Shown: piece by piece, positions 10,195-21,188 of the stretch | Layout: each line of letters starts with the position of its first letter | Numbering within the stretch: the stretch's first letter is position 1 | Source: Astragalus membranaceus | Lineage: Eukaryota > Streptophyta > Magnoliopsida > Fabales > Fabaceae | NCBI GenBank assembly: GCA_039519185.1 | Contig: CM076849.1 | Coordinates: 69,186,784 to 69,250,783 of the forward strand | Direction of reading: 5' to 3' | Length of the DNA: 64,000 bases | Program-made: the position numbers and the translations under genes | Notes under the pieces: generated by a model | What the model was told of the DNA's origin: nothing | The model's input: only the letters and a program-made list of their open reading frames with translations | Databases searched by the model: none

Positions 10195-10840
10195 ATGGAT
10201 GCCTTGTTTTGAATGGTTGTTTTTCTTTTTTGATTATTTTCACAAAGTGACTAAAAATAAACACATGCTTCTAGTCATATAGTGCAATGCAGGCTTTGAT
10301 ATGAAATGTATGCATGCTATGACATGAAATGTATGGGAAGTAGACAAAATGGAGTGGTTACCATTGCATGTATGCATTACATGAGTCCTGCATGAGTATG
10401 GAGTTCAAATTGAGATGCACATGTCATGAAGGTTAGGTTCGCCGAAAACATTTTCTTTTCGTGCATGCTTTATTTGAAACAAATCAAGCTTGTTCTCAAA
10501 TGGAAGGTTATCCTCAACCTAGCTAACCTTTCAAGATCTCTTTTCTTCTAGGATTTTCAGAGATTGTCCTTAGCTCTCCAAATCATATCAATGATTCCAA
10601 GTTGATTATTTTTGAAGCATTACTTAATGAGCATGCAGGGACTCACGAGTATTTATGAGTTGAGCTTTTTTGTTTCTGGGTTATTTTTCCTGCATTTGGA
10701 AGGATTGGAAGTGAATGATAGTTATCAAGTGAAAGAAATAGGGAAGACAAAAGAAGCACGAGATGGTTGGGAAAAGGTATTAGGCCTGCCTCAAGATTAA
10801 TCCTTTAGTGTATTGGACATTTCTATCTATTTGAGACAGC
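10195..10840. other. Unassigned DNA left of the ~100-bp repeats
   Basis: No recognised repeat or coding region. A 62-codon open frame at 10612-10800 (+) has no recognisable domain and no gene context. Confidence 0.3.
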
Positions 10841-10849
10841 TTACTTACT

Positions 10850-11011
10850 GGAAATTGGTAAAAGGTTTTATTATATAGGGAAGACTACCTAGTGTAGCAA
10901 GCAAAGTTGGATTTATGAAGAGCCTTACAAAAGGTTTTCCCATGTGTGGCAACGGTATTCTCAAAGAGAAAGTAACACTAGTGTAAAAAGTAAAGTTTGA
11001 CTCATGAAGGG
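10850..11011. repeat. Degenerate ~100-bp tandem repeat, left part
   Basis: Contains diverged units with the core AGTGTRGCAAGCAAAGTT..GACTCATGAAGGGTCTTGCAAAA. The same units resume at 15947, on the other side of the LARD-like element, so that element inserted into this array. Confidence 0.6.
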
Positions 11012-12302
11012 TGTTAGGACTTTGGCAAGTGTACCAAATGTCGTCGCAAGTAATAAAATATCGGTAAGAACCGGTCGATTCCACAGGGATTGCGCGTTGA
11101 CAACAATAGCAAAATTGTAAATTCTTAGATTGTAGAGATTTGGTAATTTGAATAATTGGTAACAGTACACAAACGTGAATTAATAATGCGAGAAAAACGA
11201 CTAGGGATCGAATCCTCTCACCTCGCCTATCACATGAACCTTAGCCAATTCAAGTTAATTATTCAATTTCTAGATTCAATTCACTAATTAAGGTCAAGGG
11301 CAATTCCTTGTCTCAAGACCCCTATTACCCTAAGAGTTACCCTAATTCCTTAGGTGAGTCATGCCAGAGGGTAACGCATTAAGATTGAGAATTTTAATGA
11401 ATTCACATAAGCTACCACATATTCCTAGGATGATTACTAGCATGTGACCTAATTACCCAATTTCCAGCTACTAATTCATATTCCTATGCAATCACTAGCC
11501 TGGATCATCACAATTATCATATGTAATTGAAAAGCATTAAAAACATAGGTAATTAGACAAAGTAAATCGAATAACAACTGAATTGACTAGAGCAATGGTT
11601 CACATGATAGGGTTGGGAGATTCATCTCTCCTTAATCTAAGCAAATTAGTTACAATCCATCCTAAGAGTGGAAACCAACATAAAATAGAAAACAAACATA
11701 AAGGAAGACATTAGAACCTTCAATCCCTTGTTCCCAAGTGGTGAGAAGGCCCCAAAATTGCACCCTCCAGCTGCTCCAAAGTGTGGCTCCAAATCCCAAA
11801 ACGAAGACCCTTCAAAAATTGCTGAAACTGCTTTAAAAACCCTAATTTTCACGCACCATCGCGACGCGGCCCGTGTCCGTCGCGTCGCGACAAAAGACAG
11901 AAACTTCAGGCCTCGCAAAACTGCTTCAGGTCGCGTCGCGAACCCTCCTGGTCGCGACGCGAAAAACAACAGAATGTTCTGACTTGCAAAATTCCTCCAG
12001 ATCGCGTCGCGAACCCTCCTGGTCGCGACGCGAAAATTAACAGAAAGTTCTGACTCGCAAAATTCCTCCAGATCGCTGCATTTCCGGGCAAGTGTCTGGT
12101 TCGCCGAAAGATGCCACAACCAATTAAGAGGTCTTCAAGTCCCATTTAGCTCCAAAAGTGAAGGAATTACTTACAATTGAACTTCCTACTACAATTATCT
12201 AAAACTGAACTAAATCCCAGATAATGACTGTGATACAATGAAAAACCTGCACAATTGGTCCTAAAAAATGCCTAACTTACATCATATGATTGGGAGTCAA
12301 CA
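11012..12302 (-). repeat. 3' LTR of the LARD-like element
   Basis: 1291 bp, TG at 11012 and CA at 12301-12302. It holds three CpG-rich perfect hairpins between 11859 and 12033 (described in the findings). The short open frames across this part, on both strands, are by-products of the GC-rich block. Confidence 0.9.
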
Positions 12303-13599
12303 CAACCCCAAACTTAAACTTTTGCTTGTCCTCAAGCAAACAATCAATTCAGACTGTGGCTGATTTTTCTATTTAGCTGTTACATGTAATACATCAACCT
12401 TAAACACATCAACACATCAACTATCATCATCAACCTAATACAGTGGCAGGACAACTGGATTGGAAATACTGAATCATAAGCAGATGGCATTCTCAAGTTT
12501 TCTCTGTACGCACATCTCACCAGTGTTTCACTCTTGAGGTGTTTCGGGTATTCACTCAATTCACATTACCTGCATCATCGTTTCATAGGCTTGACAGAGT
12601 TCTATATCATTTTAGACAAATGAGATGCATACACACATTTTGAGGACTTTAAAGGTTATAGCGGGGCTTAGGTAAAGGTGGATACATTTGGATAAGTAGG
12701 TTGCACTTGGAGTTAGGCCTACCTCTCTTTTTGTCAGTTTCACGCAATACTCATCCATTTTCCCAAAGCATTTAACAAAACAAGAGAAGGAATTTATTTA
12801 TTTATTTTTATCTTTCTTTTTATATGTATATATATACATATATATATTTATTTTTTTTTGCTTTTCTTGTTCCTTCTCTTGTATACCACCCCAAACTTAT
12901 ATTGTTGCTATTCCACGAGCAACCCCAAACTTAAAAATTTCCCCACTCTCACAGCTTTTGTTACCTAACTCCAAGTTAAGAATTATTAGGCTATGATTTT
13001 CAGAGAAACATCATACAAAATTTAACAATAGGCTCAGAGGGGCTAGCAGAGGATAAACATTAATTAGGTGTGGTTTGAAAGGCTCAGGGGTGCCAACAGA
13101 AATGCCTCAGTGTGTATGAAAATCAAATGCAAAAAACAATTAAGCACAATGTCAAGTTCTGCAGACTAATGCAGGCAAGGAATACACACACAATATATAT
13201 AAGAACGTGTTTAGGCTCAAACCTCACAGTTGGGATCATAGAGATGGGACTTGAGAGATGCTGCTCACAGATGATAAAGCATTTCCGCAACGTTTGTCAT
13301 GACCCCTGCTATTACTTGATGATGAAACTTGAAGTGTGAGTGTCAACAGGAAAAATGCAAACATGCGACCCCAAATGCCACACATCATCACTACTGAGGC
13401 TGCTTTAACAAAACAAAAACAAAATATAGGGCAGTGGTGTCCCAATATCACAGAGTAAGTTATAATAATAAGTACAGACCAAAATGCAAAATAAAGTCAA
13501 AAAGGGAGAAGTACAACTAAAAGTGCAAAATAAAATGTCTGAATAAAACAAGAGAAAGATAAATGAGCCTCCTGCTCAAGGGAATGAAAAGTGGCGCTC

Positions 13600-13650
13600 A
13601 CCAGTGGGTTGCCTCCCACCAAGCGCTTCTTTAACGTCACTAGCTTGACG
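13600..13650 (-). other. Conserved 3' non-coding block of the LARD-like element
   Basis: On the minus strand this reads as CGTCAAGCTAGTGACG (5-bp arms CGTCA/TGACG) then TTAAAGAAGCGCTTGGTGGG and AGGCAACCCA. I recall very similar blocks near the 3' end of Athila/Tat-type plant elements, which fits the PBS type. The function is unknown. Confidence 0.45.
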
Positions 13651-13665
13651 TTTGTCATCCCACTA

Positions 13666-14499
13666 TTAAGGTGGCTGATATGACACAAAGAAAACATCAT
13701 CCTTCTTCTTTCGCTTCTGGGGCAGGAACATCATGAATTTGAAACATAGTTGTAGATGCTTCCATACCCTTTTTAGGTGAAGGGTGATGAATATGGCATA
13801 GAAGGAGTCTAAGTATATGTCATTCTCCTCACTTCTATCCCCCTTGCTACTTGGAAGAATAATAGGAACCATGATTTGTTGGTTTTTTTCTTGTTGGGTT
13901 TTCACCCCTTCCCCACATTGGGAGCTTTGATCTTCCCTCCAAACTACATGCTCCTCCATTTCAATCTTTTCTTCTTCCTCATCTTCCTGATCCTCCCCAG
14001 ATTCTTCTTTTGTTGGGGCTTGTTCTTCTTGTTCCTCATTGGTAGTGCATAACCATGGGTAATTTTCTGATATAGTTACCCACTCATCCTCACAGTTGCA
14101 CTCCACAAGATACTCCCCACAAGAATCGCAAAAGGTGCGTGTCACACATTTTCCATTCAAGTGGGGTTCTTCACAAAAATTACCACTAAGTGAGGGTGGC
14201 GTGGACTCTATGTGCTGAGGTTGGTCAATTTGCGGCTCATGTGGCTTCCCCATGTTTATCATTTCTTGTTCTTGGGGCTGGAAGAGAATCTTGGACATAT
14301 GCATAAACTCGGACAAAGCATCTTCCAACCGAGAAGCTTGCTCTTTAGGCTGGAAGATAGTCTTAGTCATTTGCCTAAACTGGGCCAAAGCATCTTCCAA
14401 CCGAGAAGTTGATTCCATGATTTTTTTTTCTTTTCGGGACAAACAGCAATTCTTTCGAACTTTGCCCCTACTACACAGTTCACTGAAACACTTCAACAA
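13666..14499 (-). CDS. Acidic ORF of the LARD-like element, function unknown
   Basis: 277 residues; a second possible start is Met28 (14418), just before the repeats. It has two copies of a ~24-residue repeat (SRLEDALAQFRQMTKTIFQP and SRLEDALSEFMHMSKILFQP), a Cys cluster CDSCGEYLVECNC near residues 123-135, a long Glu-rich stretch (about 150-185), and a basic end QKRKKKDD. It lies between PBS and PPT where gag-pol would be. It lacks any protease, RT or integrase pattern. The repeats resemble linker segments in Athila-type Gag (weak, from memory), so it may be a relic of gag or a protein peculiar to this family. No intron or promoter evidence supports a host gene. Confidence 0.55.
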   Translation of the reverse strand: MLKCFSELCSRGKVRKNCCLSRKEKKIMESTSRLEDALAQFRQMTKTIFQPKEQASRLEDALSEFMHMSKILFQPQEQEMINMGKPHEPQIDQPQHIESTPPSLSGNFCEEPHLNGKCVTRTFCDSCGEYLVECNCEDEWVTISENYPWLCTTNEEQEEQAPTKEESGEDQEDEEEEKIEMEEHVVWREDQSSQCGEGVKTQQEKNQQIMVPIILPSSKGDRSEENDIYLDSFYAIFITLHLKRVWKHLQLCFKFMMFLPQKRKKKDDVFFVSYQPP

Positions 14500-14630
14500 A
14501 CCGTTAACAAGTCCAACACACTAACTAAGTATCTAAATAAATAAAACAAAAAATAAATACTAAAATAAAATAAAACAAAATAAAACAACTAAGAATTTAC
14601 TCAATAGCCTTATTGACAACGAAATCAACA

Positions 14631-14649
14631 ATCCCCGGCAACGGCGCCA
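14631..14649 (-). other. Primer-binding site of the LARD-like element
   Basis: TGGCGCCGTTGCCGGGGAT on the minus strand, six bases from the 5' LTR end. This PBS type is common in Athila-related plant elements. Confidence 0.85.
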
Positions 14650-14655
14650 AAAACT

Positions 14656-15946
14656 TGTTAGGACTTTGGCAAGTGTACCAAATGTCGTCGCAAGTAATAA
14701 AATATCGATAAGAACCGGTCGATTCCACAGGGATTGCGCGTTGACAACAATAGCAAAATAGTAAATTCTTAGATTGTAGAGATTCGGTAATTTGAGTAAT
14801 TGGTAACAGTACACAAACGTGAATTAATAATGCGAGAAAAACGACTAGGGATCGAATCCTCTCACCTCGCCTATCACATGAACCTTAGCCAATTCAAGTT
14901 AATTATTCAATTTCTAGATTCAATTCACTAATTAAGGTCAAGGGCAATTCCTTGTCTCAAGACCCCTATTACCCTAAGAGTTACCCTAATTCCTTAGGTG
15001 AGTCATGCCAGAGGGTAACGCATTAAGATTGAGAATTTTAATGAATTCACATAAGCTACCACATATTCCTATGATGATTACTAGCATGTGACCTAATTAC
15101 CCAATTTCCAGCTACTAATTCATATTCCTATGCAATCACTAGCCTGGATCATCACAATTATCATATGTAATTGAAAAGCATTAAAAACATAGGTAATTAG
15201 ACAAAGTAAATCGAATAACAACTGAATTGACTAGAGCAATGGTTCACCTGATAGGGTTGGGAGATTCATCTCTCCCTAATCTAAGCAAATTAGTTACAAT
15301 CCATCCTAAGAGTGGAAACCAACATAAAATAGAAAACAAACATAAAGGAAGACATTAGAACCTTCAATCCCTTGTTCCCAAGTGGTGAGAAGGCCCCAAA
15401 ATTGCACCCTCCAGCTGCTCCAAAGTGTGGCTCCAAATCCCCAAAACAAGACCCTTCAAAAATTGCTGAAACTGCTTTAAAAACCCTAATTTTCACGCAC
15501 CATCGCGACGCGGCCCGGGTCCATCGCGTCGCGACAAAAGACAGAAACTTCAGGCCTCGCAAAACTGCTTCAGGTCGCGTCGCGAACCCTCCTGGTCGCG
15601 ACGCGAAAAACAACAAAAAGTTCTGACTTGCAAAATTCCTCCAGATCGCGTCGCGAACCCTCCTGGTCGCGACGCGAAAATTAACAGAAAGTTCTGACTC
15701 GCAAAATTCCTCCAGATCGCTGCATTTCCGGGCAAGTGTCTGGTTCGCCGAAAGATGCCACAACCAATTAAGAGGTCTTCAAGTCCCATTTAGCTCCAAA
15801 AGTGAAGGAATTACTTACAATTGAACTTCCTACTACAATTATCTAAAACTGAACTAAATCCCAGATAATGACTGTGATACAATGAAAAACCTGCACAATT
15901 GGTCCTAAAAAATGCCTAACTTACATCATATGATTGGGAGTCAACA
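14656..15946 (-). repeat. 5' LTR of the LARD-like element
   Basis: 1291 bp, nearly identical to 11012-12302. It also carries the three CpG-rich hairpins (15503-15677 region). In the minus orientation this is the promoter-bearing LTR. Confidence 0.9.
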
Positions 15947-16200
15947 AAGGGTCTTGCAAAAGTTTGCCCAAGTATTGGTAAAAAATATTGCCCCAAGAAA
16001 ATACCACACTGGTGTGGCAAACGAAGTTTGACTGGTGTAGGGTCTTGCAAAATTTCCACCCTAGTTTAGTGAAAAGGCATTGCTCCGAGAGAATATTACA
16101 CTGGTGTAACAAGCGAAATTGGACTCATCAAGGGTTATACAAATTTTTTGCCCCAGTGTGGGATTTCTTGAGACTCTCAAGCTTACATTCCACAAAATTG
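15947..16200. repeat. Degenerate ~100-bp tandem repeat, right part
   Basis: Units with TGGTGTGGCAAACGAAGTTT, GGGTCTTGCAAAA and ATTGCCCC recur about every 100 bp, continuing the array seen at 10850-11011. Confidence 0.6.
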
Positions 16201-17853
16201 CCCCAATGTACACTCATGTTTGGCATAAGTAGGAGAAATCCAGTGAACTACACAAATGAACATTGTAAGTCTCATTCCCCTTTTGTACCCTAATTTTTAC
16301 CTAGACTACTTTTGTAGGTTTTAGTCTAGTGAGCTCTGTCTTTTTATTTTTATTTTTATTTAAACCGTAATTTTTTCCTAGATTTTGGTCTAGCATGCCT
16401 CATTATTTTCTTTTTTTTTTTTCCATTTTTTCTTAGAGCAAAGAATAGTTTAAAAGAACAAATGGTTTATCTCAAAATTAATATTATGAAAATGAAAACA
16501 AGCATTCATCAATCAGAGTGGATTTTTATAGGCTTGTAACGTGGCTATGGGTTATGGGTTGAGGAATAAAAGGATTAGAAGGCTCAAAGAAATGTTTTAC
16601 TGGTTAAATGGATCAAGGATCTTTAGCATTCAGCTTGTGTTTCGAAGACAACACATTTTTCTTGTAAAACTCGTTTATTTACATGATTTTGATTTTTTCC
16701 TTCCTCCATTTCTCTTTTTTTTCTTCATCTTTTATTTCTTATCCTCTGACTCTACTTCATATATTGTTTCCGTTCTCTTTCTTCTGTGCCCTATTTTTTG
16801 CCTAGATTGCGTATACAGGTTTTCAGTCTTGCGTGCTTCATTTTGTACTTCTTTTTTTTTCCGACTTTTGTCCTTCCTTTCCTCCATTACCTATGATATT
16901 TATCTCATTTACTTTTTACCTTTGGAAATCACATGATAATATATATGCACTAAATCCCATTGTAGTTTCGATCCTTGTCCAGGCTTTAATTAAAGGAAAT
17001 TACAGGCGCAAAAGGGGGACATCAAGGGATATATTTTGGGGATAGAGAAAAGCGGACACTCTTCATTTCGAGTCATGCTTCTTAATTTTCAAATTATTTG
17101 CTCTCTCTGTCTTTTGCTTTTTTTGTGCCTTTTTTGCTTGTTTTTGTTTTTTTGTTTATGGGAAAGTGGACCTTCGAAGACCGAGACATTGTTCACGGAT
17201 TCGTGTGACACAACCAAAATGGGTCAAAGCTTTAAAAGGGGCGTGCGTTAGAATGGATGAGAGTGTGTTTTTAAATACATGCATATTCATTAATATAAAG
17301 ATTCAACTATTTTTTTTATGCAAGCATTAGATGCAATATGAGTTTGTTTTGTAATATTTTTTTATTGTTTTTATGCAAGAAACACAATACAATGTTTTTG
17401 CTACTTTTGAAGGGAATATGCTATGGAGATTGACAAATGATAGTGTGATTTTGTTTTATTTACTTATGGAAGTATGCACAACATGCATTAATAATTTTTA
17501 CAAATATGCAAAGAAAAAAAATGAAGTACGGAGATATTTTAAAATGTTATGGTATGCAATTGTATGGATGTAATGCTACTATGATGCAAGATATAATGTT
17601 TTTGCCAAATGAGTATGATGAATGATGATTGGCAACACAATGAAAATGTGCACTACATTCAAAAAAAATATTATTTTTTCAAAGAACTTATGCAAAGAAA
17701 AATGCAAATGAATGTATACTTTAAAATGACACGTGGTAAATGAGACAAGATTAATTATATTCTATTTTTTTACATGAAATTCAACCCTTTTTTTACAATG
17801 CAACATGTGAAATGCAATGTGATTTTTTTTTTATTTTTTGCGTGAGAAGAATA
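16201..17853. other. AT-rich DNA with three diverged CCTAGA...TCTAG motifs
   Basis: Mostly T-rich and A-rich sequence with no gene. A motif of the form CCTAGAC...GGTTTTAGTCTAGTGAGC occurs at about 16300, 16376 and 16801 in diverged form. Open frames here are Phe/Leu/Ser-rich and look random. Confidence 0.4.
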
Positions 17854-17858
17854 AACCT

Positions 17859-18067
17859 TGTTCTGTACCTAGCAGTATTTTGGTAGGCTGCTGTTGGTAG
17901 GTCTCTTGCTGTCCTGGCAGGAGGTCAGTGAGCGCCCGGGGAGGTACCTGCAAAGCCACTCCGACGCTCAAGTCAGTATGAGAATAAGCTAGTGAATTTG
18001 CAAGGGAAGAGTGTGTACCATATAAATGGCTATGCGAGCCGGTATTTATAGGAAATCGATGTTTGTT
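17859..18067 (-). repeat. 3' LTR of Tat-type copy 2, R-U5 side only
   Basis: Matches 34228-34436 with about five differences, including the TATA-like string TATAAATA (minus strand, 18043-18050). After 18067 it departs from the right LTR and runs into GGCGCC-rich repeats, so I cannot place its true end. Confidence 0.75.
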
Positions 18068-18079
18068 CCTGAGAGTTGG

Positions 18080-18820
18080 CACCCTCCTGTGTGCCTTTGG
18101 TGTTGTTCCCTGCGTGCGTGTTGTGGATGGTGCCCTCGTGGGCGCCTTGTCATGTTGTCTTGGCTGCCGCCTCTGGGAGCAGGATCTGGCGCCCTCATGG
18201 GCGCCATGGGGGCCTTATCATGTTGTCTTGCCTGCTACCTCTTGGAGCAGGATCTGGCGCCTTCTTGCGTCTGGAGTAGGATCTGGCGCCCTCATGGGCG
18301 CCATGGGCGCGTTGTTGCGTTGATCTGGCTGCCACCTCTTGGAGTAGGATCTGGCGCCCTCATGGGCGCCTTGTTGCTTTTGGAGCAGGATCTGGCGTCC
18401 TCATGGGCACCATGGGCGCCTTGTGCCAGGACTTCTGATGTTGGCGCCCTCCTGTGAAACATGTTCTGGCACCTCTAGGGCGCCTTGGTGCCTTCCTGGA
18501 TGTGCTTGGTGCCACCCTGCGACACATGTTTTGGGGCCCTCTAGGGCGCCTTGGGTGCCTATACGCTGGGTGTCTCCTCATGGAGCAGATTTTGTGAGGG
18601 ATTTTCTTCCAGACCACCTCCTACTAGGCGCCCTCCTACCAGGCGCCCTCATGGGCGCTGCTGGCTGCTTCCTTGTCAGGCGCCCTCATGGGCGCTGGTT
18701 CCTTCTGTGCCAGGCGCCCTCATGGGCTCTGGTTCCTTCCTTGCCAGGCGCCCTCATGGGTGCTGGTTCCTTCCTTGCCAGGCGCCCTCTTGGGTGCCGG
18801 CTTGTATGGACGTGTGCTTG
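18080..18820. repeat. GGCGCC-rich minisatellite, block 1
   Basis: Units built on GGAGCAGGATCTGGCGCCCT and CATGGGCGCC, then GCCAGGCGCCCTCATGGGCG. Each unit can fold GCGCCC onto GGGCGC around a TCAT loop. The overlapping Ala/Pro/Trp-rich open frames in several registers are by-products. Confidence 0.85.
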
Positions 18821-19509
18821 GCACTTTGCTTTTCTGTTGCTCGTCCTGTCTCTTAGCCTACTTTTCTTCTTGAAGAAATTTCAGGGCTTGCTTGGTGCCG
18901 AGGGGAATTGCTTCTTCCGTCTTCACCATTACCTATTTGACATCTCCATGATCTTTTAATTTGATCAAGAGGTTCTAGACAGGAGGATTGTCACATATCG
19001 CCCCAACGGGGTTGACTTCGATGTCATTGCCCCCTGATATTTATGTTACCTTTTGAAACGTCTATGTTTCTTCTTTGCCTAGCCTGTTTCTTATGTTTAT
19101 AATTGTCATGCGTTGGATGGCCTCGGGCACACGTTCTTGCCTTGCACACCTGAATATACAATTTCATATCGCCTCGTGGCAAAGGGTTGTGTTTTGAAGT
19201 TGGAGCCTTCGTGGGCGCCTTGTGCCGTGCCTCCTGATGTTGGCGTCCTCCTGGGCGTCTTGCGTCAAGGTGTAAAGTCCTGTCGTTGGCGCCCTCTTAG
19301 GCGCCTTCCTGGACTCAGGCGCAAGTTACTGCCTTGCACATCTGTATGTATGATCTCATACCTGCTTTTTTATTCACGTGCTTGTGCACTCTTTTATGCA
19401 CTCACATGCTCCTGCATCCTTTAGTTTTCTTACTTGCTCATGCACTCTTTTATTTTCTTACGTGCTCATGCACTCACGTGCTCCTGCATCTTTTAAATTT
19501 TGAGAGATA

Positions 19510-20030
19510 GGGTTTGGTGCCCTCATGGGTGCCTTATGCGCCCTGTCGCACAGTGCTGTCTGCCCCCCTCACGGAGGACCTGCTTCCAGACCACCTTTTG
19601 CCAGGCGCCCTCTTGCCAGGCGCTCTCATGGGCCCTGGCTGCTTTCATTTGGCGCCCTGCCAGGTGCCCTCATGGGCGCTGGCTGTTCACTCTTGGCGCC
19701 CTCATGGGCGCTGGCTGCTTTCTACTTGGCCCTGCCAGGCGCCCTCATGGGAGCTGGTTGCTCACTTGGCGCCCTGCCAGGCGCCCTCATGGGCACTGGC
19801 TGTTCACTTGGCGCCCTGCCAGGCGCCCTCATGGGTGCTGGCTGCTCACTTGGCGCCCTGCCAGGCGCCCTCATGGGCGCTGGCTGTTCACTTTTGGCGC
19901 CCTGCCAGGCGCCCTCATGGGCGCTGGCTGCTTTCTACTTGGCGCCCTGCCAGGCGCCCTCATGAGCGCTGGCTGCTCACTAGGCGCCCTGCCAGGCCCC
20001 CTCATGGGCGCTGGCTGCTTTCTTGTTCTG
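19510..20030. repeat. GGCGCC-rich minisatellite, block 2 (42-45 bp unit)
   Basis: About 10 units; the spacing of the GCCCTCATGGG core is 42, 42, 42, 44 and 45 bp between 19741 and 19956. The unit is close to TTGGCGCCCTGCCAGGCGCC then CTCATGGGCGCTGGCTGC. Because 42 and 45 are multiples of three, several frames stay open for hundreds of codons without being genes. Confidence 0.9.
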
Positions 20031-20370
20031 GAGGCAGTTTGTCAGAGGGGTCTGAACCTAACTTGCCCATCAGAGGTTGCGATATATCGCTTCGTTCCCC
20101 GTGGCAAAAGTCAACTCCGGGGGCAGTTTATCAGAACTCTGTCTGAATTTAACTCGCCCATCAGAGGTTGTGACACGTTTAAAGTCACTTCGCACCTCGT
20201 GGGACTCTGGGGGCAGTTTATCAGATTCGATCTGAATTTAACTCGCCCATCAGAGGTTGTGACACGTTTAAAGTCACTTCGCACCTCGTGGGACTCTGGG
20301 AGAAGTTTATCAGATTCGATCTGAATTTAACTCGCCCATCAGAGGTTGTGACACGTTTAAAGTCACTTCG
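20030..20370. repeat. Tandem repeat, 89-bp unit, four copies
   Basis: The core CGCCCATCAGAGGTTGTGAC recurs with spacing 91, 89 and 89 bp. The unit also holds GGGGCAGTTTATCAGATTCG and TTTAAAGTCACTTCGCACC. It separates two blocks of the GGCGCC minisatellite. Confidence 0.9.
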
Positions 20371-20434
20371 TGAAATTTGTAGGTCGACTCGTGTCTCGGT
20401 TTTTAGGGAGGCGCAAACGATCGTCGGGTTGACG

Positions 20435-20819
20435 CTTTCACTTGGCGCCCTGCCAGGCGCCCTCATGGGCGCTGGCTGCTTTCACTTGGCGCTCTGCCAG
20501 GCGCCCTAATGGGCGCTGGCTGTTCACTTGGAGCCCTGCCAGGCGCCCTCATGGGCGCTGGCTGCTTTCATTTGGCGCCTTGCCAGGCGCCCTCATGGGC
20601 ACTGGCTGCTTTCACTTGGCGTCTTACCAGGCGCCCTCATGGGCGCTGGCTGCTCACTTGGCGCCCTGCCAGGCGCCTTCATGGGCGCTGGATGATTTCA
20701 CTTGACGCCCTGCCAGGCGTCCTCATGGGCGCAGGCTGCTTTCAGTTGGCGCCCTGCCAGGCGCCCTCATGGGCGCTGGCTGCTTTCACTTGGCGCCTGG
20801 CAGGCGCCCTCGTGGGCGC
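20435..20819. repeat. GGCGCC-rich minisatellite, block 3
   Basis: Same 42-48 bp unit as block 2, running up to the SIRE-type insertion at 20825. Confidence 0.85.
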
Positions 20820-21188
20820 TGATTTGTAGATATCTTGTGTTGCAGGCTAAGTTTGGATGATGAAGTGGTTAAGAGGTTTTGATGATGAAAAAGACAAAAG
20901 CTAAAGTTGATAATAGTAAAAAGGCCAAAGCCAAAGTTGATGGCCAAAGTTAATGAAAGTGACAAAACATCAAAGTCATAATCGAAGACACTCAAGCTCA
21001 AGGATTGAAGATTCAAGCTCAAGGAGTGACAAAATATAAGGGTAGTCCTTAGGGTTTGGGTGTGTCTTAGGAAAAAGTGTAAGCTCTTTCGAAGGTCAGC
21101 TCGCCTCTCAAAGTCTCACACACTCACACAAGTTTTCAAAATGCATGCATGCACACGTAAACACAAGAAGCATTTTTGAAAAGCATAA

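Larger units (their letters stand above)
11012..15946 (-). mobile_element. LARD-like non-autonomous LTR retrotransposon
   Basis: Two LTRs of exactly 1291 bp (11012-12302 and 14656-15946), TG...CA ends, and TSD AAGGG (11007-11011, 15947-15951). A PBS (TGGCGCCGTTGCCGGGGAT on the minus strand) next to the right LTR and a purine-rich tract (AAGTTTGGGGTTG, minus) next to the left LTR fix the orientation as minus. The 2.35-kb interior has no protease, RT or integrase, only one acidic ORF. The LTRs differ at about 13 positions by eye, so the insertion is fairly young. The PBS type is shared with Athila/Tat-related elements, which may supply enzymes in trans (inference). Confidence 0.9.

Noticed and set aside
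19500..20324. 274-codon open frame in the GGCGCC minisatellite
   Set aside because: All frames stay open because the unit is a multiple of three; no start context or domain.
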